This document shows, one piece after another, positions 15,823-21,901 of a stretch of DNA of 21,901 nucleotides (the first letter of the stretch is position 1; the number at the start of each line of letters is the position of its first letter). A model generated the notes under the pieces. It made no database searches and was not told the DNA's origin. It saw nothing but the letters and a program-made list of their open reading frames with translations. The DNA comes from Desulfobacteraceae bacterium. GTDB lineage: Bacteria; Desulfobacterota; DSM-4660; Desulfatiglandales; Desulfatiglandaceae. A program made the translations under genes and the position numbers. The stretch covers positions 1 through 21,901 of the forward strand of contig DQZA01000248.1 of the NCBI GenBank assembly GCA_011042035.1. Reading direction: 5' to 3'.

Positions 15823-16444
15823 ATATGGCTTTCTTGCCTTCACTGAATTTCTCTATTAATTCCACGAGCCTAATGGAATTTTCTTCCATTTCGAATATTA
15901 AGGACCCTGCCTTATCCTTTACCACCCTATAACACACAAGTGTGGGAATGGCCACGCAAAGTCCTGCAGCAGTGGTGATTAGCGCCTCAGCTATACCCCC
16001 GGCAAGGCGTGCTGGGTTTCCAATTCCCTGCACTGAAATGGCGTTGAATGTTTTGATCATCCCGGAGACGGTCCCCAGCAACCCGAGGAGCGGACTCAGG
16101 TTGGCAATGGTGTTTAATATCCCCACATTTTTCTCAAGCACCGTTGCTTCGCGAGAACCCCTTTCTTCTATGGCCTCTTTTACGAGCCACATACCTTTTC
16201 CTGTATTTCTGAGTCCGGCGAGAAAAATCTTGGCAATGGAGGACATATCGCTTTGGCAAAGAAATATTGCTTCAGACAGTTTTTGTTTTCTGAGCAGATC
16301 TTCAATTTTTCTTATGAAATCCTCTGGAATTATATTCTTACGCCTTAAAACCCAAAGCCGCTCCAAAAAAACAGCTAGTGCCGCGATGGAGCAAAATATA
16401 ATTGGATACATAAAGATGCCACCCTTAACAATCAGGTCTGCCAT
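15821..16444 (-). CDS. exbB: MotA/TolQ/ExbB family proton-channel protein
   Basis: The 207-residue partner of ExbD, a pentameric inner-membrane channel subunit. Three membrane helices fit the family: about 9-30 (MYPIIFCSIAALAVFLERLW), about 108-130 (LSPLLGLLGTVSGMIKTF, with the conserved PLLGLLGTV motif) and about 150-172 (ALITTAAGLCVAIPTLV, with the Thr/Ala/Pro-rich proton path). A cytoplasmic loop with SSIAKIFLAGL lies between helices 1 and 2. GGGAGAAAGG precedes the ATG. It is the first gene of the minus-strand unit and its promoter must lie in the divergent region 16445-16597. Its stop codon falls within an inverted repeat. Confidence 0.93.
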   Translation of the reverse strand: MADLIVKGGIFMYPIIFCSIAALAVFLERLWVLRRKNIIPEDFIRKIEDLLRKQKLSEAIFLCQSDMSSIAKIFLAGLRNTGKGMWLVKEAIEERGSREATVLEKNVGILNTIANLSPLLGLLGTVSGMIKTFNAISVQGIGNPARLAGGIAEALITTAAGLCVAIPTLVCYRVVKDKAGSLIFEMEENSIRLVELIEKFSEGKKAI

Positions 16445-16466
16445 CCTTTCTCCCTTTTTCTTTCTC

Positions 16467-16487
16467 CTTACGCCCTACGCCTTACGC
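16467..16487. repeat. Tandem heptamer, three copies of CYTACGC
   Basis: CTTACGC, CCTACGC and CTTACGC follow one another without gaps, differing at one position. On the other strand the unit reads GCGTAAG. It lies 23 bases upstream of the exbB start. Short heptamer runs of this kind occur in many bacterial intergenic regions and often vary between strains by slippage. Confidence 0.7.
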
Positions 16488-16507
16488 CTAAATTACTATA
16501 GACATCG

Positions 16508-16551
16508 AATAATACATATCATATCCTAATTAAAATAGGAAATAATACATA
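16508..16551. promoter_or_regulatory. Operator-like direct repeat flanking a palindrome
   Basis: AATAATACATA occurs exactly at 16508-16518 and again at 16541-16551, 33 bases apart (about three helical turns). Between them TCCTA (16524-16528) and TAGGA (16536-16540) form an inverted repeat with a 7-base spacer. The combination suggests binding sites for a regulator controlling exbB and/or the DUF6178 gene. No protein is identified. Confidence 0.4.
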
Positions 16552-16597
16552 GGCAATTTTGAAGAGTCCATAAGTGAATAAGGCAGGGTTTGGTTAG

Positions 16598-18328
16598 ATG
16601 ACTAAAGAGGGCCATAAGAATAGTAAGGTAATTGATATAAGCAGCCGCAGAGTGCCACCAAGGAGGTCAGTTCCTGAACAGCTGGATCTTCAACGTATGG
16701 CCCATATGACTGGTAGCCAAGTGCTGAAAACCATCCTTGAATTGGATAATGCAAGGGAAGCTATCCAATCGCTTTCTCCCCAGGACTATTATTGGCTCAT
16801 AAAGAAAATTGGTGAGGATGACTGTCTTCCAATCCTCGAGCTTGGAAACTCGCGTCAGTGGCACCACGTTATGGACCTTGAAATATGGCAGAGGGACCGC
16901 ATTGATCTACCCCAGGCCTCATTATGGCTGAAAAGGCTGCAGTTTGCAGATACAAATGAATTGGCCAAGTGGCTATATACAGAAGGTCAACACTTTGCCT
17001 ACTACTATTTTTTCCAAGTCCTGCAGGTCCGTATTATAGGCCATGATGACCCGATAGATCTCCCCGAAGGGTTTTTCACCCTTGATGGGGTCTTTTATGT
17101 GAGAAGCAAGGACCGGGAACTCAGAGAACCGCTTCAGAAAATATTGGAAGCAATGGCGTCCCTGGATCTTGAGCGTTACCAAACACTCCTTGTGGCCCTT
17201 TCCGGTGTGCTACCAGCAGAATTGGAAGAAGAGATGTTTAGACTTAGGAACGTCAGGATTGCTGAATATGGCTTCCTTCCGTTTGATGAGGCCATGTCGG
17301 TTTATTCTGCCCTTCCTTTAAAGGCTATAGTTGGTGAGAAGTCGCAGCCTGGACAGGATGTAGTAAGTGTTGATGATGAAGAGATAAAGTCTATTATACC
17401 CCTTGCGCCTTTCTATCATGCACAGGAAACTTCCCTTTTGGTGAGGGTTGCAGCCCACTGCCAGGATGAAGAATTTCTAGAGAGACTCAGGTTGGAATTT
17501 GCGGGGCTTTGCAATCAGATACTTTCAGCAGAAGGTCTGCGTATTGATGACTTTGATGTATTAGTAAAAGCGTGCCGCAGGGCAGCAGGATATGTCAATG
17601 TGGCCCTTGAAAGATTGTCTAACGCTGAGCTTGGCCTTGCTGAGGAAATCCTCAGAAAGAACTCGCTTCTGAATGTATTTAGAGTAGGGTTTGGAATGGC
17701 CCTTAGGGTGAAATGGGAGGCGGAAAGGTGGCTGAAACAAAGCTGGTTTATTGAGGCAGGTCTTCCGCTAAGCTTCTGGGGTGATAAGTGGGGTGCGATC
17801 CTGTCAGGTCTCCTGCAAAAGAAACCTGTCTATTACGTTGGAGACAGGGAAGGGGAGCTCTATCGTGATTTTGAGGGGATTGAGGAAGTGGAGCAGGCCT
17901 ATAGGATCCTGATGAGATGTAAGGTGCTGGATTTGTTATTAAGTGAACTTCTTAGTGGCAAGCTATCAGAGCCACTGGACAGGGACGAAGAAATAACATT
18001 TTACAGCATACTGTTCACTTACTGGGGACACGAGCTTTTGGGGCATACTCCGACTCATTTGCCCCTTAAAATGGACGAGGCGAAGAAGGTCTTGAGCGAG
18101 TTGAGGGTGGGGGAAAAACGCTCGCCCTATAAGATGAAAGGGCAGAGGGAAGCCTTTATCCAATACTATTCTGATCTAGGCTGTTGGCTAGAAAAAAAAG
18201 ATCACACCCTACTTCTCGAAACACTTTCCCTGTTATGGGAAGAGTTCCGGGAAGAATACCAGTGGATTGAAGCAGCGGATCTGGACCCACGCTTTTCAAA
18301 GATCCTAAGGATCAAGCCCTCTCCCTGA
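16598..18328 (+). CDS. DUF6178 family protein
   Basis: A 576-residue soluble-looking protein of the DUF6178 family, which I know from Desulfobacterota genomes and for which no function is established. After a short basic N-terminus (SSRRVPPRRS), the family pattern appears: LKTILELDNAREAIQSLSPQ, YYWLIKKIGEDDCLPILELG, then WHHVMDLEIWQRDRIDLPQA. The rest is rich in amphipathic helices and aromatic residues, with GHELLGHTPTHLPL near residue 475. I see no signal peptide, membrane helix or catalytic motif. It stands alone on the plus strand, starts 153 bases from the divergent exbB gene and overlaps the convergent small protein by 17 bases at its 3' end. The ribosome binding site is weak (GCAGGG about 10 bases upstream). 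Confidence 0.78.
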   Translation: MTKEGHKNSKVIDISSRRVPPRRSVPEQLDLQRMAHMTGSQVLKTILELDNAREAIQSLSPQDYYWLIKKIGEDDCLPILELGNSRQWHHVMDLEIWQRDRIDLPQASLWLKRLQFADTNELAKWLYTEGQHFAYYYFFQVLQVRIIGHDDPIDLPEGFFTLDGVFYVRSKDRELREPLQKILEAMASLDLERYQTLLVALSGVLPAELEEEMFRLRNVRIAEYGFLPFDEAMSVYSALPLKAIVGEKSQPGQDVVSVDDEEIKSIIPLAPFYHAQETSLLVRVAAHCQDEEFLERLRLEFAGLCNQILSAEGLRIDDFDVLVKACRRAAGYVNVALERLSNAELGLAEEILRKNSLLNVFRVGFGMALRVKWEAERWLKQSWFIEAGLPLSFWGDKWGAILSGLLQKKPVYYVGDREGELYRDFEGIEEVEQAYRILMRCKVLDLLLSELLSGKLSEPLDRDEEITFYSILFTYWGHELLGHTPTHLPLKMDEAKKVLSELRVGEKRSPYKMKGQREAFIQYYSDLGCWLEKKDHTLLLETLSLLWEEFREEYQWIEAADLDPRFSKILRIKPSP

Positions 18329-18524
18329 TTTCTTCTTCTGTGAAGCATGCAGTGCAGTTTTTTCCCCACAGAGAGAAGGTCTTGTTGTCCTTGTACACCT
18401 GCAGGTTCACATAGCCGTCATCCATTAATTTTTTGAGGGCCGACACAGGCAGTGAGAAGCCGTCAACATTCACTTCTTGTCCATTTTCCTTGCCAGAGAT
18501 GAGCTCTTCGATCTTGAATGGCAT
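18312..18524 (-). CDS. Small hypothetical protein with one CxxC motif
   Basis: A 70-residue protein I do not recognise. It reads as a compact globular domain (FKIEELISGKENGQEVNVDG, then LPVSALKKLMDDGYVNLQVY) with a single CTAC motif near residue 57 and a charged C-terminus. One CxxC could be a redox pair or half of a metal site in a dimer. Support for it being a real gene: a strong AGGAGG (reverse complement at 18534-18539) 9 bases before the ATG, a sequence that looks protein-like, and a position at the downstream end of the NEW3/ABC run. It overlaps the DUF6178 stop by 17 bases in convergent orientation. Confidence 0.75.
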   Translation of the reverse strand: MPFKIEELISGKENGQEVNVDGFSLPVSALKKLMDDGYVNLQVYKDNKTFSLWGKNCTACFTEEEIRERA

Positions 18525-18533
18525 AGGTCTCTA

Positions 18534-18539
18534 CCTCCT
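18534..18539 (-). promoter_or_regulatory. Ribosome binding site of the small CxxC protein
   Basis: AGGAGG on the minus strand, 9 bases before the ATG at 18524. It is among the strongest Shine-Dalgarno matches in the window and is the best argument that this 70-codon frame is translated. Confidence 0.75.
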
Positions 18540-18626
18540 CTTACAAAGATTTAGCTTCTCTTGGCTTGAGTCCCTGTGCTGGTGAACTCATTATTCAGCG
18601 TGGAACCTTGGATATCATAAAGTTAA

Positions 18627-19586
18627 CTATGTTCTGATTTCCTGCAACATGAACACAAGATATGATATGGCAAAACATATTAGAGTTATAGCTATCAATG
18701 CTGTTACATGGGGATAGACAACTATAAGACTCTGGGCAAAGGACAATGGATTCTCAAACCTAGAGGCAGAGATCCGCTCCATGGGGCCCATGAGGATCAA
18801 CGATTGAGTGGTTTTCCTCATGGGATTGATTATGATGGTGGACGCATCTGTGTAAAGAACCATTGGAGAAAAGAGGGAGATTCTCTCCTTAACCGTGGTG
18901 TTTTTTAGGAGGATTTCAGGGCTGGTACCCTCTTTAGCATTCAGGGGGGCCACTGCGTTTGCCACCACCGTTGCTCCGAGGGTAACAAAGAAAGATAGAA
19001 AAATCCACAGTGCCACTGACGCTAGGGCAGAAGTTGCAATGCTTTTGAACAGGATGGAAAAGAGAATTGAAAGTCCCAGCCAAAATGAAATGTAAAATAT
19101 GCTTATTATGAGATAGATAAAAAGACGCCATATCTCCTCCACACCAGGAACAACACCCACCAAGGTGAGCCCGAAGCCAGAGATCACTAAAACAATAGAG
19201 AGAAGCATTATAGAAATGGTAACCACTCCGGCAAGGAACTTACCGTTAATTACAGCATCTCTATATATTGGTTGGGATGTGATCTTAATCAATGTTCCCT
19301 GGGCCCGTTCCTTATTGATAGCGTCAAATCCAAGGACTATACCTATGAGCGGCCCAAAGAAGGCCCCGAATTGTACCATGGAAAACAATGCTCCGGGGGT
19401 GTTGAAAAGCATTAAGAATACGAATTTGGGTTTAGCAACACCCTCCAAACCTTCCTTGAGGTGTAGGCCCGCCACATAGCTAGTTATAAAGCTAACCATG
19501 GCAATAAGAGCAAAAAGGATCACAAAGCGGTAACTACTAAAATGGTCTGCCAGTTCTTTTCGGAAAACGGCATATAGCCCTTGCAT
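18627..19586 (-). CDS. ABC-2 type transporter permease (NosY-like)
   Basis: The 319-residue membrane subunit of an ABC transporter. It starts MQGLYAVFRKELADHF, the RKEL-type cytoplasmic lead typical of ABC-2 permeases, followed by about six membrane helices (near 21-40, 68-88, 117-144, 153-178, 182-210 and 285-314). Between helices 2 and 3 lies NKERAQGTLIKITSQPI, the conserved ER-x-x-GTL...P cytoplasmic motif of the family. A large extracytoplasmic loop (about 211-284) precedes the last helix. It starts 2 bases after the ATPase stop and must act with it. The best relatives in role are COG1277 (NosY) permeases; the transported substrate is unknown. Confidence 0.9.
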   Translation of the reverse strand: MQGLYAVFRKELADHFSSYRFVILFALIAMVSFITSYVAGLHLKEGLEGVAKPKFVFLMLFNTPGALFSMVQFGAFFGPLIGIVLGFDAINKERAQGTLIKITSQPIYRDAVINGKFLAGVVTISIMLLSIVLVISGFGLTLVGVVPGVEEIWRLFIYLIISIFYISFWLGLSILFSILFKSIATSALASVALWIFLSFFVTLGATVVANAVAPLNAKEGTSPEILLKNTTVKERISLFSPMVLYTDASTIIINPMRKTTQSLILMGPMERISASRFENPLSFAQSLIVVYPHVTALIAITLICFAISYLVFMLQEIRT

Positions 19587-19588
19587 GT

Positions 19589-20347
19589 TTAGCCCTCCCG
19601 GAAGTATTTTAAGTATATTTCTTCAAGGGAGTATGTCTTATCACCCAAGCCGAATTTTTCCTTTGACAACTGATCAAGTGTGCCCTGTGCTACCATGGTT
19701 CCGTTTATCATTATACCCACGCGGTCTGACATCCTCTGGACCTGGTGCAGGTGGTGGGAGGACAGGAGCACAGTCATGTTATGCTCCTCCTTGAGCCGTA
19801 CGATGAGGTCTATGAGATTAAGGGCTGCCTCAGGATCCAGCCCGAGCGTCGGCTCGTCTAGGAACAAAACCTTAGGGTCCTTTATCAGCACTTCGGCAAT
19901 ACCCAGTCTCTGCTTCATGCCTCGGGAAAAATTGGCCACCTTTTTGTATGCCTCATCCTTGAGTCCTACGAGCTCGAGGAACTCATCGATTTTATTGCGA
20001 GCCTCTGATTCAGGTATTCCGTTGAGCGCTGCAATGTACTCAAGGCTTTGTACTGCATCCAGTTCAGGGTAAAAGCCTACGTTCTCGGGCATGTAACCTA
20101 TAATCCTCTTTACATCCTTGGCCCTTCTTACTGGGTCTAGGCCGCACACTACAGCCTCTCCGCTAGAGGGTCTAGTAAGGCCCATGAGCATCAGAAGGGT
20201 GGTTGTCTTCCCCGCGCCATTAGGGCCCAAGAATCCGAATATCTCTCCCTCCCGAAGAGTAAAGCTCAAATGATTTACAGCGACCTGGTTCCCATACTGC
20301 TTGGTAAGGTCCTTGGTCTGGACAACGACACTGTCATCTGTAACCAT
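19589..20347 (-). CDS. ABC transporter ATP-binding protein (CcmA/NatA-like)
   Basis: The 252-residue ATPase that drives the neighbouring permease. All nucleotide-binding motifs are intact: Walker A GPNGAGKT at 41-48, Q-loop region MPENVGFYPELDAV, signature FSRGMKQRLGIAE, Walker B KVLFLDEPTLGLDP and the H-loop SSHHLHQV. The signature reads SRGMKQR rather than the classical LSGGQ, as is common in this DRR/CcmA-type subfamily. A C-terminal region of about 40 residues follows the core. It lies between the NEW3 gene (1-base gap) and the permease (2-base gap), so all three are surely co-transcribed. Confidence 0.94.
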   Translation of the reverse strand: MVTDDSVVVQTKDLTKQYGNQVAVNHLSFTLREGEIFGFLGPNGAGKTTTLLMLMGLTRPSSGEAVVCGLDPVRRAKDVKRIIGYMPENVGFYPELDAVQSLEYIAALNGIPESEARNKIDEFLELVGLKDEAYKKVANFSRGMKQRLGIAEVLIKDPKVLFLDEPTLGLDPEAALNLIDLIVRLKEEHNMTVLLSSHHLHQVQRMSDRVGIMINGTMVAQGTLDQLSKEKFGLGDKTYSLEEIYLKYFREG

Positions 20348-20348
20348 T

Positions 20349-21569
20349 TTATCGCCTTCCCAATTTAACGAATAGTATTACCAGTCCAAGCAAGACGAAT
20401 ACAATAATACCAATGCCAATCCAACCCCATGCAGTCGAGGCCTTTACCGTAACCCTCAATTCGAGGTTCTTCCTTACTTTACCTGCGTCAATGTTAAGGC
20501 TTACAGAATAGTCTCCCACCAGGGCCTGATCAGACGGTTTCACCGTCACCTCTATCTGCTTCAATGCGTCGGGGGCGAGGGTCTCAATTTTTTCTGGTTT
20601 GAACGCAACCTTCCAGTTCTCTGGTTTAAAGGAAAGGAAATGGATATTGTTCAAAGGTGCTGAACCAGTGTTCTTTACATAGACAGATATGCTGGAGGGC
20701 TTTCCTTTTTGTGCGTTAAGGGAGAGCAGGCCATCAGAGGTGCCCACCTCCATCTTATATGTCCCAGTAAGAATTATACTTAGCTTGACTTCGCCCTCTG
20801 CTTCGGGCGATGATACCTTTACAGCTATTGGGTATTTGCCAGGTTCCGCCAGTGGAAAAGGTTTTACCTCCACTGCCACACTCTGGCTTTGGTCTGCCTT
20901 TAGTCTTACACTGGAAATGAATTTGTCCTCATAGGCAGGTTTAAAGTTCACGTCCCAGTTTTCAGGGGCCTTGGCGGTGAGACTGAACACAGCGTCCTTG
21001 TCCAATTTGTTTTCCACTTCTATAGAAAATTCGAACTTGGCGTCAGTGGGTCCACGCAGCACAGGGTATGAAGCAGTGATATTAACCCCTTTTGATTTTT
21101 TCCCTTTTTCTTTTGCCTTTACATTTATGGTTATGACGTGAGTGCTTTTAAACTTGTGGTCTGTCGTTTCTCCCACAACCTTAAAGACATATTTACCCGG
21201 GCCCACATTCTTGCCTGGCTCGGCCCTGAAGGTAAGGCTTCTGGACTCATCGCTACCCACATGCACACCAGTGACGCCGTAACTATAAGTCTTAATCCAT
21301 GCCTTCCACCCTTTGGGCACTTCAATTACCTTGAGGTCAACAGTTTCATCTTTCTTTCCCCCGTTTTTTACAAACAGGTCAATACTAACGCCTTCCCCTT
21401 CATCAATCACTACGCCAGTATACTCGGGATATACCCTGACCAGTCTCTCAGGAAGGTTTTTCTTCTCAGATGCCAGGGAAGGCAAGGAAAAACAGGCCCA
21501 TATCAGAGCCAGCATGCCAATAAGAGTCACAATCGTACCGAGCGAGCATCCTTTTCTGTTGAGTTCCAT
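20349..21569 (-). CDS. Membrane-anchored NEW3-domain protein (COG1470-like)
   Basis: A 406-residue protein exported through an N-terminal signal peptide (about 1-34, hydrophobic core GTIVTLIGMLALIWACF) and held by a C-terminal membrane helix (about 379-402, WIGIGIIVFVLLGLVILFV) followed by KLGRR. The extracytoplasmic part is built from beta-rich, immunoglobulin-like repeats with the NEW3 pattern: PKGWKAWI, APENWDVNF and KPENWKVAF, each followed by a strand ending in a P-G-Y or P-G-K-Y turn (GPGKYVFKV, EPGKYPIAVKV, LVGDYSVSL). Three such domains are visible. The frame is open to an ATG at 21623; the ATG at 21569 is preferred for its AAGGAGG 8 bases upstream and because the signal peptide follows directly. 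COG1470 proteins commonly accompany ABC-2 transporters; their function is unknown. Confidence 0.88.
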   Translation of the reverse strand: MELNRKGCSLGTIVTLIGMLALIWACFSLPSLASEKKNLPERLVRVYPEYTGVVIDEGEGVSIDLFVKNGGKKDETVDLKVIEVPKGWKAWIKTYSYGVTGVHVGSDESRSLTFRAEPGKNVGPGKYVFKVVGETTDHKFKSTHVITINVKAKEKGKKSKGVNITASYPVLRGPTDAKFEFSIEVENKLDKDAVFSLTAKAPENWDVNFKPAYEDKFISSVRLKADQSQSVAVEVKPFPLAEPGKYPIAVKVSSPEAEGEVKLSIILTGTYKMEVGTSDGLLSLNAQKGKPSSISVYVKNTGSAPLNNIHFLSFKPENWKVAFKPEKIETLAPDALKQIEVTVKPSDQALVGDYSVSLNIDAGKVRKNLELRVTVKASTAWGWIGIGIIVFVLLGLVILFVKLGRR

Positions 21570-21577
21570 GAAACCGC

Positions 21578-21584
21578 CCTCCTT
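21578..21584 (-). promoter_or_regulatory. Ribosome binding site fixing the NEW3 gene start
   Basis: AAGGAGG on the minus strand, 8 bases before the ATG at 21569. It selects that start over the in-frame ATG 54 bases further upstream, which has no comparable site. Confidence 0.8.
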
Positions 21585-21664
21585 AGAAATATAAGTTGTG
21601 GACAAAAATCTTGCAATGGGCAAAAATACCTAGTGCAAAGATAACATGGCCCTGCAAAGGGTCC

Positions 21665-21901
21665 TTAGTTCTCACTCCAATCTTCTGAACCTGCATGGCT
21701 TTCCAATGATTTGGCATCGTATCCGGCCTTCTCATAGTCCTCTAAGGCCCGCAACTTAAGATCTTTGTCTTTGATTTTTTCGGAATGTTTATCCGCGAGT
21801 TCAGCGGCATGGCTCCACATCCCTTCTCTTTCATATTCTGCGATCTGATTTTCAACTTTGGCATGTTCCTCAGATGTCTCTATTACGGCGGCACGGCACC
21901 A
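21665..21901 (-). CDS. Hypothetical protein, C-terminal part (5' end outside window)
   Basis: A minus-strand frame open from the right edge to a TAA at 21665-21667, giving 78 residues. It reads EEHAKVENQIAEYEREGMW, then SHAAELADKHSEKIKDKD, then LRALEDYEKAGYDAKSLES and ends SEDWSEN. The composition (Glu, Lys, Ala; helical heptad-like spacing, with AxxYxxxG segments) suggests paired helices as in TPR-like or coiled-coil proteins. It has no start codon inside the window apart from an internal ATG. It lies 95 bases upstream of the NEW3 gene in the same direction, so the two may form one operon. I do not recognise the family. Confidence 0.65.
   Translation of the reverse strand, partial: WCRAAVIETSEEHAKVENQIAEYEREGMWSHAAELADKHSEKIKDKDLKLRALEDYEKAGYDAKSLESHAGSEDWSEN

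Larger units (their letters stand above)
16445..16597. promoter_or_regulatory. Divergent intergenic region between exbB and the DUF6178 gene
   Basis: This 153-base AT-rich stretch must carry promoters for both directions. It holds a three-copy heptamer (16467-16487) and an exact 11-base direct repeat either side of a small palindrome (16508-16551). I could not pick convincing -35/-10 pairs, because the AT content gives many near-matches. Confidence 0.5.

Noticed and set aside
15942..16529. 195-codon plus-strand open frame opposite exbB
   Set aside because: It is antisense to a clear ExbB protein with all three membrane helices; the frame's own translation has no family features.
21643..21664. 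Small hairpin (CCCT-GCAA-AGGG with GG/CC closing) downstream of the right-edge gene as a terminator
   Set aside because: The stem is short and interrupted and no T run lies next to it; chance is a sufficient explanation.
1..21901. CRISPR array, prophage, intact insertion sequence, tRNA or rRNA
   Set aside because: I found no regularly spaced repeats, integrase or transposase frames, tRNA cloverleaf candidates or rRNA-like segments; only short non-coding inverted repeats are present.

Overview
The window reads as a stretch of the chromosome of a Gram-negative, anaerobic-type bacterium, most likely a member of the Desulfobacterota (the old Deltaproteobacteria). The reasons are the gene order around nusA/infB/pnp, a full-length DUF6178-family protein (a family I associate with that phylum), and clear envelope proteins: a lipoprotein M48 protease and an ExbB/ExbD proton channel. 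Base composition is moderate and looks even throughout. Nothing suggests a prophage, a genomic island or an intact transposon. The assignment to a phylum is inference; no rRNA gene is present to fix it.

Positions 1-9719 hold a tightly packed plus-strand translation and RNA-metabolism cluster: nusA (3' part only), ylxR/rnpM, infB, a DUF503 (YlxP-like) gene, rbfA, nrnA (DHH phosphoesterase), truB, rpsO, pnp and an M16 processing peptidase. Many neighbours overlap by 8-35 bases, which implies translational coupling. The one clear break is the rpsO-pnp gap, which contains a stem-loop followed by a T run, in the place where rpsO-pnp transcripts are processed in other bacteria. Positions 9865-13113 continue on the same strand with dut, a YycJ-type metallo-beta-lactamase-fold protein, an M48 lipoprotein protease, a single-domain GAF protein and a TrmL-type tRNA methyltransferase. 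The 145-base gap before dut is largely filled by a nested inverted-repeat element.

Positions 13099-16444 are a minus-strand unit, read from high to low coordinates: exbB, exbD, ftsB (DivIC-like), a TPR protein and a short MetE/UroD-fold zinc methyltransferase-like protein. An imperfect inverted repeat lies between exbB and exbD and begins inside the exbB stop codon. A 153-base divergent region (16445-16597) separates this unit from a plus-strand DUF6178 gene. It carries a three-copy heptamer and an operator-like arrangement of an 11-base direct repeat on both sides of a small palindrome.

Positions 18312-21901 are again minus-strand: a partial unknown gene at the right edge, a secreted or anchored NEW3-domain protein, an ABC ATPase, an ABC-2 permease and a small CxxC protein. 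The NEW3-ATPase-permease trio is a compact three-gene unit and the best candidate here for an uncharacterised envelope system. Two convergent gene pairs (trmL with the MetE-like gene, DUF6178 with the small CxxC protein) overlap at their 3' ends. There is no gene-free stretch longer than about 155 bases, and I saw no tRNA, rRNA or CRISPR array.
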